From Piper betle (taxonomy: Eukaryota; Streptophyta; Magnoliopsida; Piperales; Piperaceae): a stretch of DNA of 64,000 nucleotides. This document shows, piece by piece, positions 44,898 through 56,720 of the stretch; the first letter of the stretch is position 1; each line of letters opens with the position of its first letter. Made by a program: the position numbers and the translations under genes. The stretch is from the NCBI GenBank assembly GCA_033002965.1, contig JAURVB010003142.1:124001-188000 (forward strand), read 5' to 3'. The notes under the pieces are model-generated. The model saw only the letters and a list, made by a program, of their open reading frames with translations. It did no database searches and was not told the DNA's origin.

Positions 44898-46849
44898 CCT
44901 TTAGCTTCTTCCTCCCTTTTACTCTTTCTTTCTCTCCCATAGCTATTGTACATGCTCTCACCTATTGCCGGGGATGGGAGAAGGATACTCATGTGATCCA
45001 CCCCCACATCGACAGGGCAATTGCTAAGGTTCAAACTTTACTTCATCATCTCAGAACATTTACATATTTTTACAATGTTCTTGTTCTTGTTGTTTCTATG
45101 AGTTATGTTAAGGCTCCAAGAGGGAGAGGGTACATATTTTCTCTGGATTTTTTTTCTTGTGTGGTGCTGATACTTCTCTCTGTACATATACACTGTTTTA
45201 TAGTTAAATCTCTATATTGCTTTCTGTTAACATAGCCATGATTTTGTGGTTATCACCTTCTTCTCTGAACATAGCCACTGTACTTGGTTTTGATTTTTTT
45301 CCCCTTCTTGCACATGATATATCTTTCTGCCCATTTTCTCATTTCTATTGCTTTCTGCCAATGTTGCTAATTAGAGAGATTTAGATGCCTGATGTGAAGG
45401 AAGGAAGACATATCGTTTATGTTTGTTGAGCAGATCCATTACATAGAGGAACGCCAACATTTATCATGCTAGTGTTAAAGCTGTTGGACTTCTATATTGC
45501 TTCCAGCTGTTAGATTGAGTAGCAAATTTCTGCTCTCTGTTTCCTCTGAGAGTTCTTGATTTCTTTCCGCCAATTCAACGTACATGTTACATTTCACAAA
45601 TCAGCATTCTCTCAGCGCTCATTTTGTTACGATCAGCTGGTTTTCTATTTCACAATTAGTGCTTACTCGAGTTTGATTGGTATTGTGATGGGCACAATTT
45701 GCAAGTTTACTCCCACAAACTCGGAATTGGATTTTTTATGTCTGAAGTAGCTAAATTATACTGATCTTACACCGTATATTACATTTCACCGAAGTGTGAA
45801 ATACGTATAAAGGTATGATAATTCTGCCATGAATGTACCAGCAATTTATTAGCCTGGTGTTTCCAATAATAGAGTGAGAAGATAATCAAAATTAAACCTC
45901 TATCTGCTCTTTCTGCGAAAATGTTAAAAACTAGAATAACATATATGGGTGATAACTTAGGAGCTTTGGTGGTAAACTCAACAGCAGATTGTGGGTTGTA
46001 TCTTACAATTTAGAATCCTACAACCCCGTTTAACATCAACATGTAGAGAATTTTTTTATGGTCGTTTATTTGAACCCGTAATTAAGCTAAGATGATTTAC
46101 GATATTGTAATTCGATAATAATTTTGGAGAGAAGTAATGAAATCGTTTAGTTATTAGTAAATTAATCTAATACGTTTGTCTTCGTTGGGTTAAATATCTA
46201 TAAATAGAGAAGAAGAGGTTGGAAGAGATCATTGTGATCGTCATCAGATTTCCCTGATAGAGAAGGAATCAAGCGCTGGTACACAACGGAAAAAAGCTAA
46301 GATCTTTGGTGCTGCTTCACTGCCCACCGGAGTTGTTTTCAGCTATCAAACTCATCCCATCATCCTCTTCACGTACTCCCTTGCCCGAGTCTATGTCTAC
46401 CAACCATAACCTGCCGCTGCCGGAGATGAGGACGAAGTCAGCAGCAAAAGCATAGGTACTGCCGCTTCGTTCTGCTTTCCAGACTTGCCGGAGATATTTC
46501 CAGCCGAAAAACTTCGGTCCCAAGCTCCTTAACTTGGTATGTACTTGGTCAAGTGCCCATCGGCCATAGGGGAGTCCCCACCAGACGTCGGGAAGGACTC
46601 CCGGAGTTGACGCACATAGAGGAAGAAGAAGAAACGCTGGAAAGGTGAAGCAGGTCCAAGGTTCTGGTTGGCGGACATTATTAGTCGGGTTGGCCATGAT
46701 CCTTGACCCATGATGGTGACTCCACTTGGCTTTAGAGCCCTGTACATCATAAACAAAAGGCACACTCAATTTTGTTGAGTTGTTTGTGTACTGTGTACGT
46801 CACACTCATGTGTAGATTGGGGTTTAACTATTCCAATTTCAGCTTTGTC
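44898..46849. other. Intergenic DNA, possible promoter-like or LTR-like stretch
   Basis: 44,898 to about 46,000 is the 3' flank of the membrane-protein gene and contains nothing else I can support. At 46,195-46,210 tatctataaatagag resembles a TATA box, followed by a GC-richer stretch (46,300-46,770) with an open 150-codon frame on the minus strand (46317-46769) that matches no family I know. It could be part of an unrecognised transposon. Confidence 0.35.
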
Positions 46850-48142
46850 TCCCACTTGAGCCAATATTGAATGTTCAGCTTTGTCTCTTACATGAGCCAA
46901 TCGTCCAAATTATGGAGCCGTCCCACACCAAGTTGCAAAGCTTTGCTATTGCCTTGGAGCTTTGCCCACGAAGCTGTGAGCCTTTTGGAGTTTCGACGTA
47001 TTGCTGGCGTACTGAAAAATCTCACCAGAGTTTGGCTCAGTAAGGATTGTTGCTGAGATCAAGAGTAAGAGTTGAAGTCCCGCTAGTGGCCACCAAGACC
47101 AAGATGGTTGCTCATGTGCCCTGCCAAAGTCGTGACCTTGCAAGTTGTTGACATGAGGTCAAGCTACACTGCTGACGTTGTCTTTTAAGTCGTCACCGCC
47201 AACTTGCTGCATAACAGTATCTTGCCATCCAGGACCTTGCTAAGGAGAGGAAGAGGTCCTGCTTTCATATTGTCTTGTTGTCCTGTGAAGCATTGCCTTG
47301 GGGATTGCTGGAAAGCCTTATTAGGTGCTATTTGGAGTGTTGATAAGGAGTTGTTGTCCTCTTGCTGTATCACTTCCATCCAAAGTTGAAGACAACAGAA
47401 GCAAGAAGTTGGCCGTGAGCAGCCTTATGTTGCCTAGAGGCTTAGCCTGAGGTTTGCCATTGAGCGCTACCGCTTACTTGCTGAAGTCTTGTTGCTTGGA
47501 GTTGCAAAGCCATGGCAGATCCTTGTCGAGAGCACCACTGCTGCCGTGAGACGCTACTATTGGAGTTGGAAGGAAGAAGAGTAGATGAGAGAAAAGGACA
47601 TTCAACGTCCACTTTGTCCCTTCTTTAACCGCGACCAATCGCTCCTACTAAGTCCACTTTTTGTAGTACCCGAATACGTTGCTAAATTGTGTTCACCGTG
47701 TCCATTTTTAACCACTACTTGCAATTCAAAACCTGTGATAGATTCGATTGATATTTGCACGCCAAATACCGCACAGCTGCTGGCGCATTCAACATTTGAC
47801 AATTGCCGGTGTACACCCCAACAGGAACGACACAACACTAGATTTTACATGGAGTCAAAAAAGACAAATTATATATAGAGTCAAAAAAATAAAGTGGAAA
47901 AAATTTACTAAATTTTATAATTTATAAAAGAACATTATATTAATTGATTGTGAGTTCTAATTTTATCGTACTGACTTAGTTATTTAAATTAAATCTTAAA
48001 AAACTATGTGAAAAATTTTATGTGTATTCTATGTTTGTGGTATTATCTTATGGTTTTTTTACACGGCAAAGGCACCTCTGAACCAATTAATCATACATAA
48101 AATGAAGCATCATCGAGGAATCAGAAATCCCGCGCCTAAACA
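46850..48142 (+). mobile_element. Old LTR remnant related to the Gag-PB1 element
   Basis: The last 280 bases (about 47,890-48,142) align with the end of the 2402-bp LTR of the element at 10722-18744: ttgattgtgagttctaat, ctgacttag, a Cys-poor AT stretch, acacggcaaaggcacctc and ccgcgcctaaaca versus ccgcgcccgaaca. The upstream 1 kb has a similar vocabulary (ttgcc, gcc, gaag words), but I cannot align it by eye, so the left edge is approximate. It is heavily diverged, with no Gag or second LTR nearby; probably a solo or truncated LTR. Confidence 0.5.
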
Positions 48143-49499
48143 TAGAATTAAGTATTTCATCTGATCTTGGCGTTCAAGTTTGTAAGTTAAGACCGTTTCA
48201 ATGATTGGACATGGTGAGCTTGAATAAGGTGGGTTGGGCTTGTACTAATTAAGGACGGGACTAAATTCATTATTTTATTGTAAAATGGATAAATATAATA
48301 AAAATAGTGAATTATGAGCTTTGTTTACCGTCATTGTACATGTGGTAAACTACCCATGAAATGACCGTAAAATTTTTTGTATATCTTTATTTTCTAATTG
48401 TTGACAATATCGATTGTATTTTTATGACAATGGCATCTTGGGATAACCAAAGAATAATTAATTTAAACATTCAATAATTAAACCCTGCCAGCACTTCGCT
48501 GCACAAACAGTTTGCTAAATAGGGTTTCTTCCACTTTTATCGCATTTCAATCTTCTTTGTGTTGTTGATTTTGGCCTACAATAATTTTATAGGCTCCTTA
48601 ATACTTACTTAATTTAGAGTTATTATTATTTATTACTATAAAAGTATTGGACTATAATTTTACATAAATTAGAATTTTAAAACTATTATTAAAATTTAAT
48701 ATATTTATAATTATATTATAAAATTAAAATTTGTTACATACTAATATATACATAACTTAGATTTTCACGGATATATAAATCTATTGGAAATAAAAAATAT
48801 TTTAAATAAATTCTATTTAGTTATGAAAATTTTTACTTATTAAAATTAAAATTATGTTTAATATTTTAACCAATTATATATTTTTTCAATTTAATTAATA
48901 TTTTTTATTTAAAAATAATGATGTAATAAATTTGAAATTAATTTTATATATTCTTAATATATATTATTAATAACGTGCACATCGTATGGGTCTTTAGCTA
49001 ATTTTTTAAAATATAGATCATATAGTATTAGAATTTTTTTGTAAATATAATTAAAGTTTATACGAGTGTAACATAATAATAATTTTAACGGCAAATATAC
49101 ATGTTTATATGTCTATACTAGGTTTCCTACTAGGCATATGACTCGTTACACGCTTCGTTTTGTTGTAAAAGACTTTGATAAGTTTTGGCCCATGAAACAT
49201 AGCGAGATGAACATTTGGGCTTTTGAGATATAAAACCCACAATAACAACAAAGCGAGTCGATATATACATATAGATATATATATATATATATATATCAAA
49301 AACTTTTAAGTTTTGCCTAATTTTTAAAATCTTCAAACAGATTTGTGTCAAAACTGTGACTCTGCAAAGAGAATACAAACAGAACTCTAAAGAAAGTTCA
49401 TATATCAAAGATAAATATGTTTGAAAAATATGTATATCTCCGTTGAAAAATATTAATACAGATATGTTTGAGCAAAGTTATAAAAAGCAAACATAATTA
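48143..49499. other. AT-rich DNA with a TA microsatellite
   Basis: No gene is supported. A (TA)n run lies at about 49,262-49,297. It separates the LTR remnant from the endogenous pararetrovirus. Confidence 0.5.
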
Positions 49500-49549
49500 A
49501 ACCAAATGATATTTCACAATGTTATACTTACAAAATCAGAGAAAGAAAT

Positions 49550-49660
49550 ACTTACAAACAAGCTTCACACTCAAACTTCACACTCAAATAAACAAACAAG
49601 CTTCACTCTCAAACTTCACATGCAAACCACACTCAAACGCCACACTCAAATTAAGAGAGA
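49550..49660 (-). repeat. Short direct repeats in the viral non-coding region
   Basis: Words of the type cttcacactcaaa recur at about 49,563-49,655 (plus-strand reading: cttcacactcaaac, cttcacactcaaataa, cttcactctcaaac, cttcacatgcaaa, cacactcaaacg). They lie after a TATA-like site on the minus strand and so may be in the leader of the old viral transcript. Confidence 0.6.
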
Positions 49661-49717
49661 AAGAGAGCTTCCAACTTTGCCACCAGGCTTCCTCCCCCTT
49701 CCTAAACGCTTCAGTCT

Positions 49718-49728
49718 CTTTTTATAAT
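49718..49728 (-). promoter_or_regulatory. TATA-like box of the endogenous pararetrovirus
   Basis: The minus strand reads ATTATAAAAAGAGA in the non-coding stretch after the last viral frame, where the single pararetroviral promoter is expected. Activity cannot be judged from sequence. Confidence 0.4.
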
Positions 49729-49876
49729 CTCGTAGATGGGTAACTGAGAACCATAAACGGGTATCCGAACTTTACTCCGAAATTTTTCCAGATTCCTTCT
49801 TATACTTAAGGAGATAAAATCACAAACATAGGGACCCCACCTGAAATCTTTACTTTGATTGGGGCCCACCATCATT

Positions 49877-51399
49877 TTAAAAAATATTCTTAAGTAAACC
49901 AATCATTTCTTGTCTTGATGAAACATCTTCAAATGGTAAAGATTCTACCTGCGTCGTAGAATTAACAAAAACTGCTGTACTACTTTGAGACTTATCTGAA
50001 GATGGAGAATTATTCATTTCAGGGCAATTCCTAGCGCTATGTCCTTGTTCTCCACAACATAAATAGGTCATCAAGAGTTTACTAGGAATAATAGAACAAT
50101 AGTCTGAAATATGACCAGACTGTCCACATATAGAGCAATAAAAATCCAATGTGTTTAACTTAGGTTGGTCAAATCCATCAAGAAGTTCCTTATTAGATGA
50201 AGTCGGGGATTCGGATACTTCCACTTTAGGGGTACTGGGAAAAGGAAAATTGCCATCTAAATAGAAATCCGTTGTATATACTAATCTTATAGCTTCACTT
50301 TCAGGGATCAGTGGATTTTTACTCTTTACCTGTAAATACTGCAAACAAACGTTAGGGGGCAGTGTTGGTGGAGTCACTGCAGAAGATATTTCTAGAAGAA
50401 CAGGAGTAGATGAACAATGAGGAGAATGAAATACAATCTCAGGGGTTTTTGCTTTAGAAGAAATGGATACAGATTCACTTAAAATAGCTTTTCCTTTTTC
50501 AGATTTTTGACAGGAAGCCCGTACATGGAAACATTGGAATTGAACCTATCCCACCATCTAGTATAAATTTTTCGAGCTAGACTTGATGCATGACTTCCAT
50601 AGATTTTTTCAAACTTGAAGCAATAACTCCAAGAAGCTATCCAAGGAATACGATAGTATATAAGAAACTGAGTAAAAACATCTCCAATGACTAGATCTAT
50701 TCTTTCTTGAAATAAATGGAACTGACTCAGAATATGACGAGGTAAGAATTCAAATCCAGGTCCAAATCTATAGAACCATTTCATAAACCAGGAAGGTAGT
50801 ACTGAAACTTTGGGTAAATCCATTCTAATAAACCAAGAGTGTTGACTAACTTTACTCTTATAAAACAGAACTTTTTCAAATGATTCAACATAATCTCAAT
50901 AATTATAACCTTTTGGGATTGAAAATGGTCCATTATAAGAGAGTTTTCAAATTGTTTGGATTACCAAAGTCTGACATAGTCATTACTTTTAAATTAATAT
51001 CTTACTAAATAAAACAGAGCTCTCATGCTGATCATATAACATAATTTGCTGAGAAACTAGGCCACCTTTGAAAGTATGAGTAATTTCTACAGAACTGGTT
51101 TCAATCAAAATCCTCTCATAATAGAAACGATTCTTTCGAGATTTTAGGGGAAAATAGGTACAATATGGTAACAGTTGTTGGGCCAAGATATTAGGATCAG
51201 CAGATTGCAACTCTTCAGGAGTGTATTCAATATAACAAATATGAAGAGGTGGATCTTTTGGTAAATAAGGACTCAAATTTCTACAAGAAGTATTTTGAAT
51301 CAAAGGTTCCAAAATATTCTCAGTATAAGGAAGAGATCCTTGAGGTAAAGGTGAATTTTTATATTTATAAGCGGGAGAATGAATAAGCTTATTGTCCAT
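49877..51399 (-). pseudogene. Pararetroviral 3' frame of unknown function with zinc knuckles, broken
   Basis: Three pieces read on the minus strand (51399-50989, 50823-50479 and 50377-49877), in changing frames with short gaps. The first starts MDNKLIHSPAYKYKNS. The second contains RFGPGFEFLPRHILSQFHLF and YYRIPWIASW. The third has a good CCHC knuckle (CSICGQSGHISDYC) and a second, degenerate one in which the first Cys is Tyr (YLCCGEQGHSARNC). It lies directly after RNase H. From memory some endogenous Caulimoviridae carry an extra frame here; its role is unknown to me. Described only; it is not functional as it stands. Confidence 0.6.
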
Positions 51400-51419
51400 A
51401 TCTTATACCCCTGCAAAAA

Positions 51420-52265
51420 TTAGCGAGTGAGAAAATCAGGAAGAGAGTTAGTATCACCATGAATGAATTCAATATCAAAATCAAAAATAGCAAGAAGAGC
51501 TTGCCACCGGGCAAAAATATATTTAGATGCTAAATTTTTTACATCTTTTTCAATAATATCTTTGGCAGCTTTACAATCAATTCTTAAAAGGAATTTTTGA
51601 TTAATTAAATCATCCTGAAATTTTAAAATACAAGTAACTATACTTAACATTTCTTGTTTAATAGTAGAGTATTTTTTCTGGGTATCATTCCAAACTCTCG
51701 AATGATATCTAATAACTACAGGTTTATTATTTAATACTTGTTTTAAAATACCCCCATATCCTACTACTGAAGCATCAGTTTCTACAATTTTTAAAGACGT
51801 AGGATGCGCTAATGTTAAACAAGGTATATATTTTACTTTATTTTTAATATTTTGTACTGCTTTTGTATGAGCAGAGGTCCATGGTGATGGATTTTTCCTT
51901 AATCTTTGCCATAATAGTTTGCAATCTTGTGCTAATTCTTGGTAAAAATCAGATACATAATTTAAACTTCCTAAAAATCTTTGTAGCTGAGTTTTATCCA
52001 AAATTTCATCAGGAAACTTGGATGAAAATTCAAGTACTCTTTGTATAGGTTTTATAAATCCTTTTTCTATTTCATGTCCTAAATATCTAATTTTTGTTTG
52101 AACTAAAGACATTTTCTTTTTAGATAATACTATTCCTTGAGATTTAACAATTTTATAAAATTGATTTAGATGTTTAAAATGTTGATCTAAATTATCAGAA
52201 TATACTAAAACATCATCAATATAAACAATGATATAGTCTAAATATGGATTAAAAATATCATTCAT
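51420..52265 (-). pseudogene. Pararetroviral reverse transcriptase C-terminal part and RNase H
   Basis: Minus-strand frame of about 281 codons. It starts within the palm domain and has the catalytic VYIDDVLVYS at about 52,207-52,236, then YLGHEIEKG. The RNase H part shows all four acidic positions: TDASVVGYGG, KQEMLSIV, RIDCKAAKDI and HGDTNSLPDFLTR. It is separated from the protease/RT frame by a frame break at about 52,265, next to an A-run. It follows the plant pararetrovirus polyprotein order. Confidence 0.85.
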
Positions 52266-53683
52266 TAGCTTTTAAATTCTGAGGGTGTATTTTTTAATCC
52301 AAAAGGCATAACGTTCCATTCATATTGTCCAAAAGGGACGTTAAATGCAGTTTTATATCTATCTTGTTCTTTTATTTGGATTTGCCAAAATCCTGATTTT
52401 AAATCAAATTTACTAAATATTTGTGCTGTAACTAATCTTTTTAATAAATCTTTCTTATTAGGAATAGGATATCTAATCCATTTTAATACTTTATTAAGTG
52501 GTTTATAATTTATAACTAATCTAGGAGCACCTCTTTCTATTTCAGAGGCCTTATATACATAAAAAGCTGAACATGACCAAGGAGATTTACTTTCTCTTAT
52601 TAACTTATTTTCTAATAAAGTTGTCATTTCCTTTTGACAATATTCGACTAATTCTTTATTCATTTGAATAGGTCTTGCTTTTGTAGGGATATTAGATTCA
52701 TGAAATGTATCTTCATAAGGAAGAGATACTTCATGTTTCTTTCTATTCCAGAAAGCACTTGGTAATTCATTACATAAGTCTTGTTCAAATAATTCTTTAA
52801 ATTTCTTAATTTTAGTTAAAATATTTGGGTCTTCAAGTCTTTTTTCTAAAACTAAACTATTTACTTCATCTTTTAAATATTTAATATGTTCAACTTTATT
52901 TTGTATCTTTTCATTTATATTATCAATTAAAGTTTTATGGGCTGGAAATTCTAGTTTAAAAGTAATTTCTTTACCTTTAAAAGTAGTATGTATCCCATCT
53001 TGATCTACTCTAAATGGTTCTATTATAGAAGTAAATGGATTTCCTAGTATAATCTCAGTACCAGCATCTTTAACTAATATAAATGTTAAATATATACATG
53101 TATTACCAATACAGACAGTTGCATGAGGTAATTTATAATTTATTTTTAATCTTTGATCATTAGCAGTAGATAATTTTTGAGTTGTTTTCTTATAAAATCT
53201 AGTAGGAATTAATCCTTCTCTAATTATATTCCTATCTGCACTAGTATCTACTAGAGCTAATGTTTCCAATGTAAACTTTTTATCTAATATTAATTTTATT
53301 TTTAAAATATACCTTCTTTGGATTGTTTGCTCAATTGTATTTAAATAAGTTTTCTCTTGAGAAGATTCTCCTATACAAAATTCTGAATCTTCAAAAACTT
53401 TTAAATTTTCTACTTCTTCTGAATCAGAAGATTTATCATGTTCTTTTATTAATTCTAATATTTCTATTCTTTTCCTTAATTGACTAATTTCATTTTTTAA
53501 TTCTTTTATTTCATACTTAAGATCCTGAACTGTAATAGAAGTTTTATCTTTCTTTACTCTATCAAATACTTCAGTCATACTATATGGAGGATTAAGTATT
53601 ACATCTTTTTTCTCTAATTTCTTTTCTTTAAAAGATCCTAATAATTTTTCCATATATTTTCTTTGTTCTTCTTTATCAGTCAT
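52265..53683 (-). pseudogene. Pararetroviral aspartic protease and reverse transcriptase N-terminal part
   Basis: Minus-strand frame of 472 codons. Residues about 40-105 include a coiled stretch (EIKELKNEISQLRKRIEILE). The protease site reads ALVDTSADRNI, so the usual D-T/S-G triad has Ser in place of Gly. The RT part contains KARPIQMNKELVEYCQKEM, SPWSCSAFYVYK, GAPRLVINYKPLNK, FSKFDLKSGFWQI and FGQYEWNVMPFGL, then stops at 52,265. It is an old insertion and is described only. Confidence 0.85.
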
Positions 53684-53689
53684 ATTATC

Positions 53690-54190
53690 TATTATATCTA
53701 ATAATAATGTTTCCTAAGCTGTAATAACATTAATACTCAAATTATTAAGATTATTACATATTTCAAAAACACTATTACATTCACATTCATTATCAGTAGT
53801 TTGATTACTGGATTGAGAAGTTTCTTCTATTTCTAGTGCATCATACTCAGAAGTATCACTATTATATTCATCTATGATATTATATATTTCTGTTTTTTCT
53901 TCTTCAGAAATATTTAATTCTTTTATCTTCTTTCTTAATTTACATTGACTTCTAGTATGTCCCGGTTGTCCACAATCCCAACAGACTACTGATTTATGTC
54001 TTTCCAGATTTTGGATTATTTTTCTTAATTTTGGGTTTATTCCTTTTAATTTCTTCTTTTATAGGTTTATTTCTTCTTAATTTTCTTTTTATAAAAGATC
54101 TCTTTTGTATATTTGGTTTTGGAGGTATTATAGAAGGTAATTGGGTGCCAAATTGTTTACAAAATTCTCCCAATTCCTTTTTCCCAACTA
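53690..54190 (-). pseudogene. Coat-protein C-terminal basic region and CCHC zinc knuckle of the pararetrovirus
   Basis: On the minus strand a Lys-rich stretch (about 54,000-54,130) is followed by CWDCGQPGHTRSQCKLRKK at about 53,935-53,985, a CX2CX4HX4C knuckle, then an acidic region rich in Glu and Ser (about 53,700-53,900). A frame break lies near 54,015. This is the usual RNA-binding end of Caulimoviridae coat proteins. Confidence 0.7.
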
Positions 54191-54870
54191 ACCTTTGTTT
54201 TTAAGTTGATTTTTTAATTTTAAATCATTACATAAACTTAAACCTTCTACAATTATATCATTATGTAATTTTCCAAAAGTAAATAAATTATAAGGAATAA
54301 CACCATTATACTGACTCCTAAGCTTTTCTTTAATTCTATCAGCAAATAAAGGAGGTAATCCAGCAATATATCTTTCTTTCCATAAATCGGAACTAGAATC
54401 ATCTCTTTGAAATAATAAAGTTAAGAATGTATCATGATACCATCTATAATGAGTAAGAGTTGGACATTTTAAACTCATTAATAATCCTTGAGTTCTTTCT
54501 TTAATAATATGAGGATCTCCTACAAAATTTTGTAATATAGTTAATATAAGTGTTATAACAGCATCTTCTATAGTTTGTCCTGTATTTTGATCTACTTTTG
54601 TAGCTCCTAAAATTTCTATTTTTTGTGCTGGTTGAAGATAATGATCCCACCAACCTTTCAAAATACCACTAAATCCTGAGGCTATCATTTCAGCTATTTG
54701 TCTATCACTCTGATTAGTTGTTTTACATATTGTACTATACATTAACATACCATGTAATGTTGTTAATATTTGATATTCTGATTGTCCATCTATATTCTAT
54801 TCATATATAGATTTTGCTTCAAATGATAATCCAGCATTCATTACGTTTTCTTCAAATAAAACAGATGCGG
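54188..54870 (-). pseudogene. Pararetroviral coat-protein core, with an in-frame stop
   Basis: The minus-strand frame at 54748-54188 contains FSGILKGWWDHYLQP, DAVITLILTILQNFVGD and KERYIAGLPPLFADRIKEKL, patterns seen in Caulimoviridae coat proteins. The frame continues upstream to about 54,870 but is cut by a stop at about 54,796. It continues into the basic and zinc-knuckle region. Confidence 0.7.
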
Positions 54871-55783
54871 GAGTAGGTCTGATTATAATAGTTTCTAGTT
54901 GGTCCTGTAGGTTGTACCTTTAAAGGTTGTGCCATTTCTATCCTACTATTATTAAATTGATCTATTAATTGATCTATATCTTCATCTGTTAATTGATCTA
55001 TATCCTTATTAATAACTCTTATTGAATCCTTTAATTTTAATCCACTTAACCTTGTTACTAATTTTTTAATAAATTCATCACTTAAATTTTTATTTTGTAT
55101 TACAGGTTTTGTGGTGATTGGAGGTTTAATTAAAGCAGGAGTTATTGTAGAATCTATTATTTTTTCTTTCCCTTTATCTTTAACACAACATTTGTCTTCT
55201 ATCTGAGCTAAATGTGTTGCTAAGGTTTGTAAATGTAAATGTGTATAATTATTTTGTTTAATAATAACAGATGTATCTTCATTATATTTTTTATCAATTG
55301 TAAGATAAGAAGTAGCCTCAATAGAACCATATTTAATATTTCCTACTGGAGGATGTTTACTATTGATTACCTTTCCATCTGTAGTAACCCAATTCACATT
55401 TACTTTAGCCTGAACACTGTGTATACCAATCTACGAATGGAATCTCTTTTCTAATATTTGTTAAATGTTGATAATATTCTTTTTATTGTTATCTAACTGT
55501 AACTGAATATGGTTTTGAAAATACCATTCTCTAAATTTTTTATTTTTATCTAGCATAAATTCTTTTGAGCACTTTTCTTTATTAGGTATATATTTATACA
55601 TATTGATTTTTAAATTCATTTCAGATAATGTTGGTTCTTCTGTATATATTCCATGAGGTATCTGTTGTTTTGAAATATATATACCTTTTATGCTAGAAGA
55701 ACTTTCATTTGAATTCAGAGTTTAGATCTATAAGAAACACTAGGTCTATTAAAAATAATTTCTACATTCCCATCTGACTCGAT
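54852..55783 (-). pseudogene. Pararetroviral polyprotein segment between movement and coat regions, broken
   Basis: The minus strand reads from the junction at 55783 (a tail of the movement region, DGNVEIIFNRPSVSYRS), through KGIYISKQQIPHGIYTEEPT and KEFMLDKNKKFREWYFQNH (about 55,530-55,700), to a 181-codon frame at 55397-54852 that ends near the coat region. Frames shift between the pieces. No enzymatic motif is seen; this is likely the coat N-terminal or linker region. Confidence 0.55.
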
Positions 55784-55795
55784 TGGTATCAGATA
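55784..55795 (+). other. tRNA-Met-type primer binding site of the pararetrovirus
   Basis: TGGTATCAGATA at 55784 matches the start of the TGGTATCAGAGC site that primes minus-strand DNA in Caulimoviridae. It marks the start of the viral genome map and coincides with the head-to-head junction. Confidence 0.75.
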
Positions 55796-55922
55796 TTGAG
55801 ACTAGTCAAATAGATGACGGTGTCCAAGTCCTGGTAAGTTCTTGTAAGCCAAGGAAGGTGTTTAGGCAATTTGGATTGGCTTCACCTAGGAAATTCCTAT
55901 TTGATTAACTCTTGATCTTCTT

Positions 55923-56720
55923 ATGGCTTTTTTATCCAGTATAGTGAAGAAACCCAGAGCTTTGTCTGATTTTAGAAATTCAGAACATATAATTTATAAG
56001 AACATGAAACAGAAGTTAAACAAATGGACTCTTCTTAAAGTTCACCCAAGTTTTGTATATAATAAAGGTATAGTAGAATTTAAACAGTCATATATAATAA
56101 AAACTTTTGAACAAAGTATTAATGTAGAAAATATGACAGAAACTATTACCTTATTAAAATCCAAATTGTTAGATGAATTAAGAACAAAATATATATCCAT
56201 CTAGGCTTAATTCAAGTAGCAATAAAACCATTAACAAGGGATGGATTAAATACCTATTTATTATTATGTTTACGAGATAAAAGACATAATAAGTTTAGTG
56301 ATTCATTATTAGGTATAATAGAATCAACCTTAGGAAATGACCCAGTATATTTTAATTGTTATCCAAATTATTCAGTAAGTCTTTTTGACCCCAATATCCA
56401 AGATACTTTAGCTTTAAATATTCAAACACAAGGATATGATATGTTACTAGGATCTATGAATTTATGTGTTATTTATCGTATATGTTTTAAAGCTATGAAT
56501 ACTATAAATCCTAATTCTCGGATAGAAAGTCATAAAGGAAAAACTACTTTGTTTCAAATAGATATTAATAAAAGTAATATAACTATTCCTAAGACAATTA
56601 CATGGAATGAAATTACATTACCAGATTCTTGGAAATTAGATAATATAGTACCTTCTAAAGTAATAAAAAGAACAACTGAACAAATAATTGAAACCTCAGA
56701 TGTGAATGTAGAAATTATTT
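55923..56720 (+). pseudogene. Pararetroviral movement protein (30K superfamily), broken
   Basis: It starts MAFLSSIVKKPRALSDFRNS at 55923. A stop near 56,202 divides it. Downstream frames read LGLIQVAIKPLTRDGLNTYL, GNDPVYFNCYPNYSVSL and YDMLLGSMNLCVIYRICFKA, the pattern of the 30K-superfamily movement core. It ends at NVEII and passes into protease/RT-equivalent sequence at about 56,715. Movement proteins tubulate plasmodesmata for cell-to-cell spread; this copy is interrupted. Confidence 0.7.

Larger units (their letters stand above)
49500..55783 (-). mobile_element. Endogenous Caulimoviridae sequence, minus-strand piece (no movement-protein region)
   Basis: On the minus strand the order is coat-protein region, CCHC knuckle, aspartic protease, reverse transcriptase, RNase H, then a further frame with zinc knuckles and a non-coding region. 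This is the gene order of plant pararetroviruses (Caulimoviridae). There is no integrase and no LTR. All frames carry stops or shifts, so it is an inactive fossil. The genus is uncertain; the extra 3' frame brings Florendovirus-like or Petuvirus-like viruses to mind. It meets a plus-strand piece at 55784. Confidence 0.85.

Noticed and set aside
46317..46769. 150-codon open frame on the minus strand
   Set aside because: No recognisable domain, and an overlapping frame in the same place is equally open. Composition resembles transposon sequence more than a gene. Kept only as a note in the intergenic entry.
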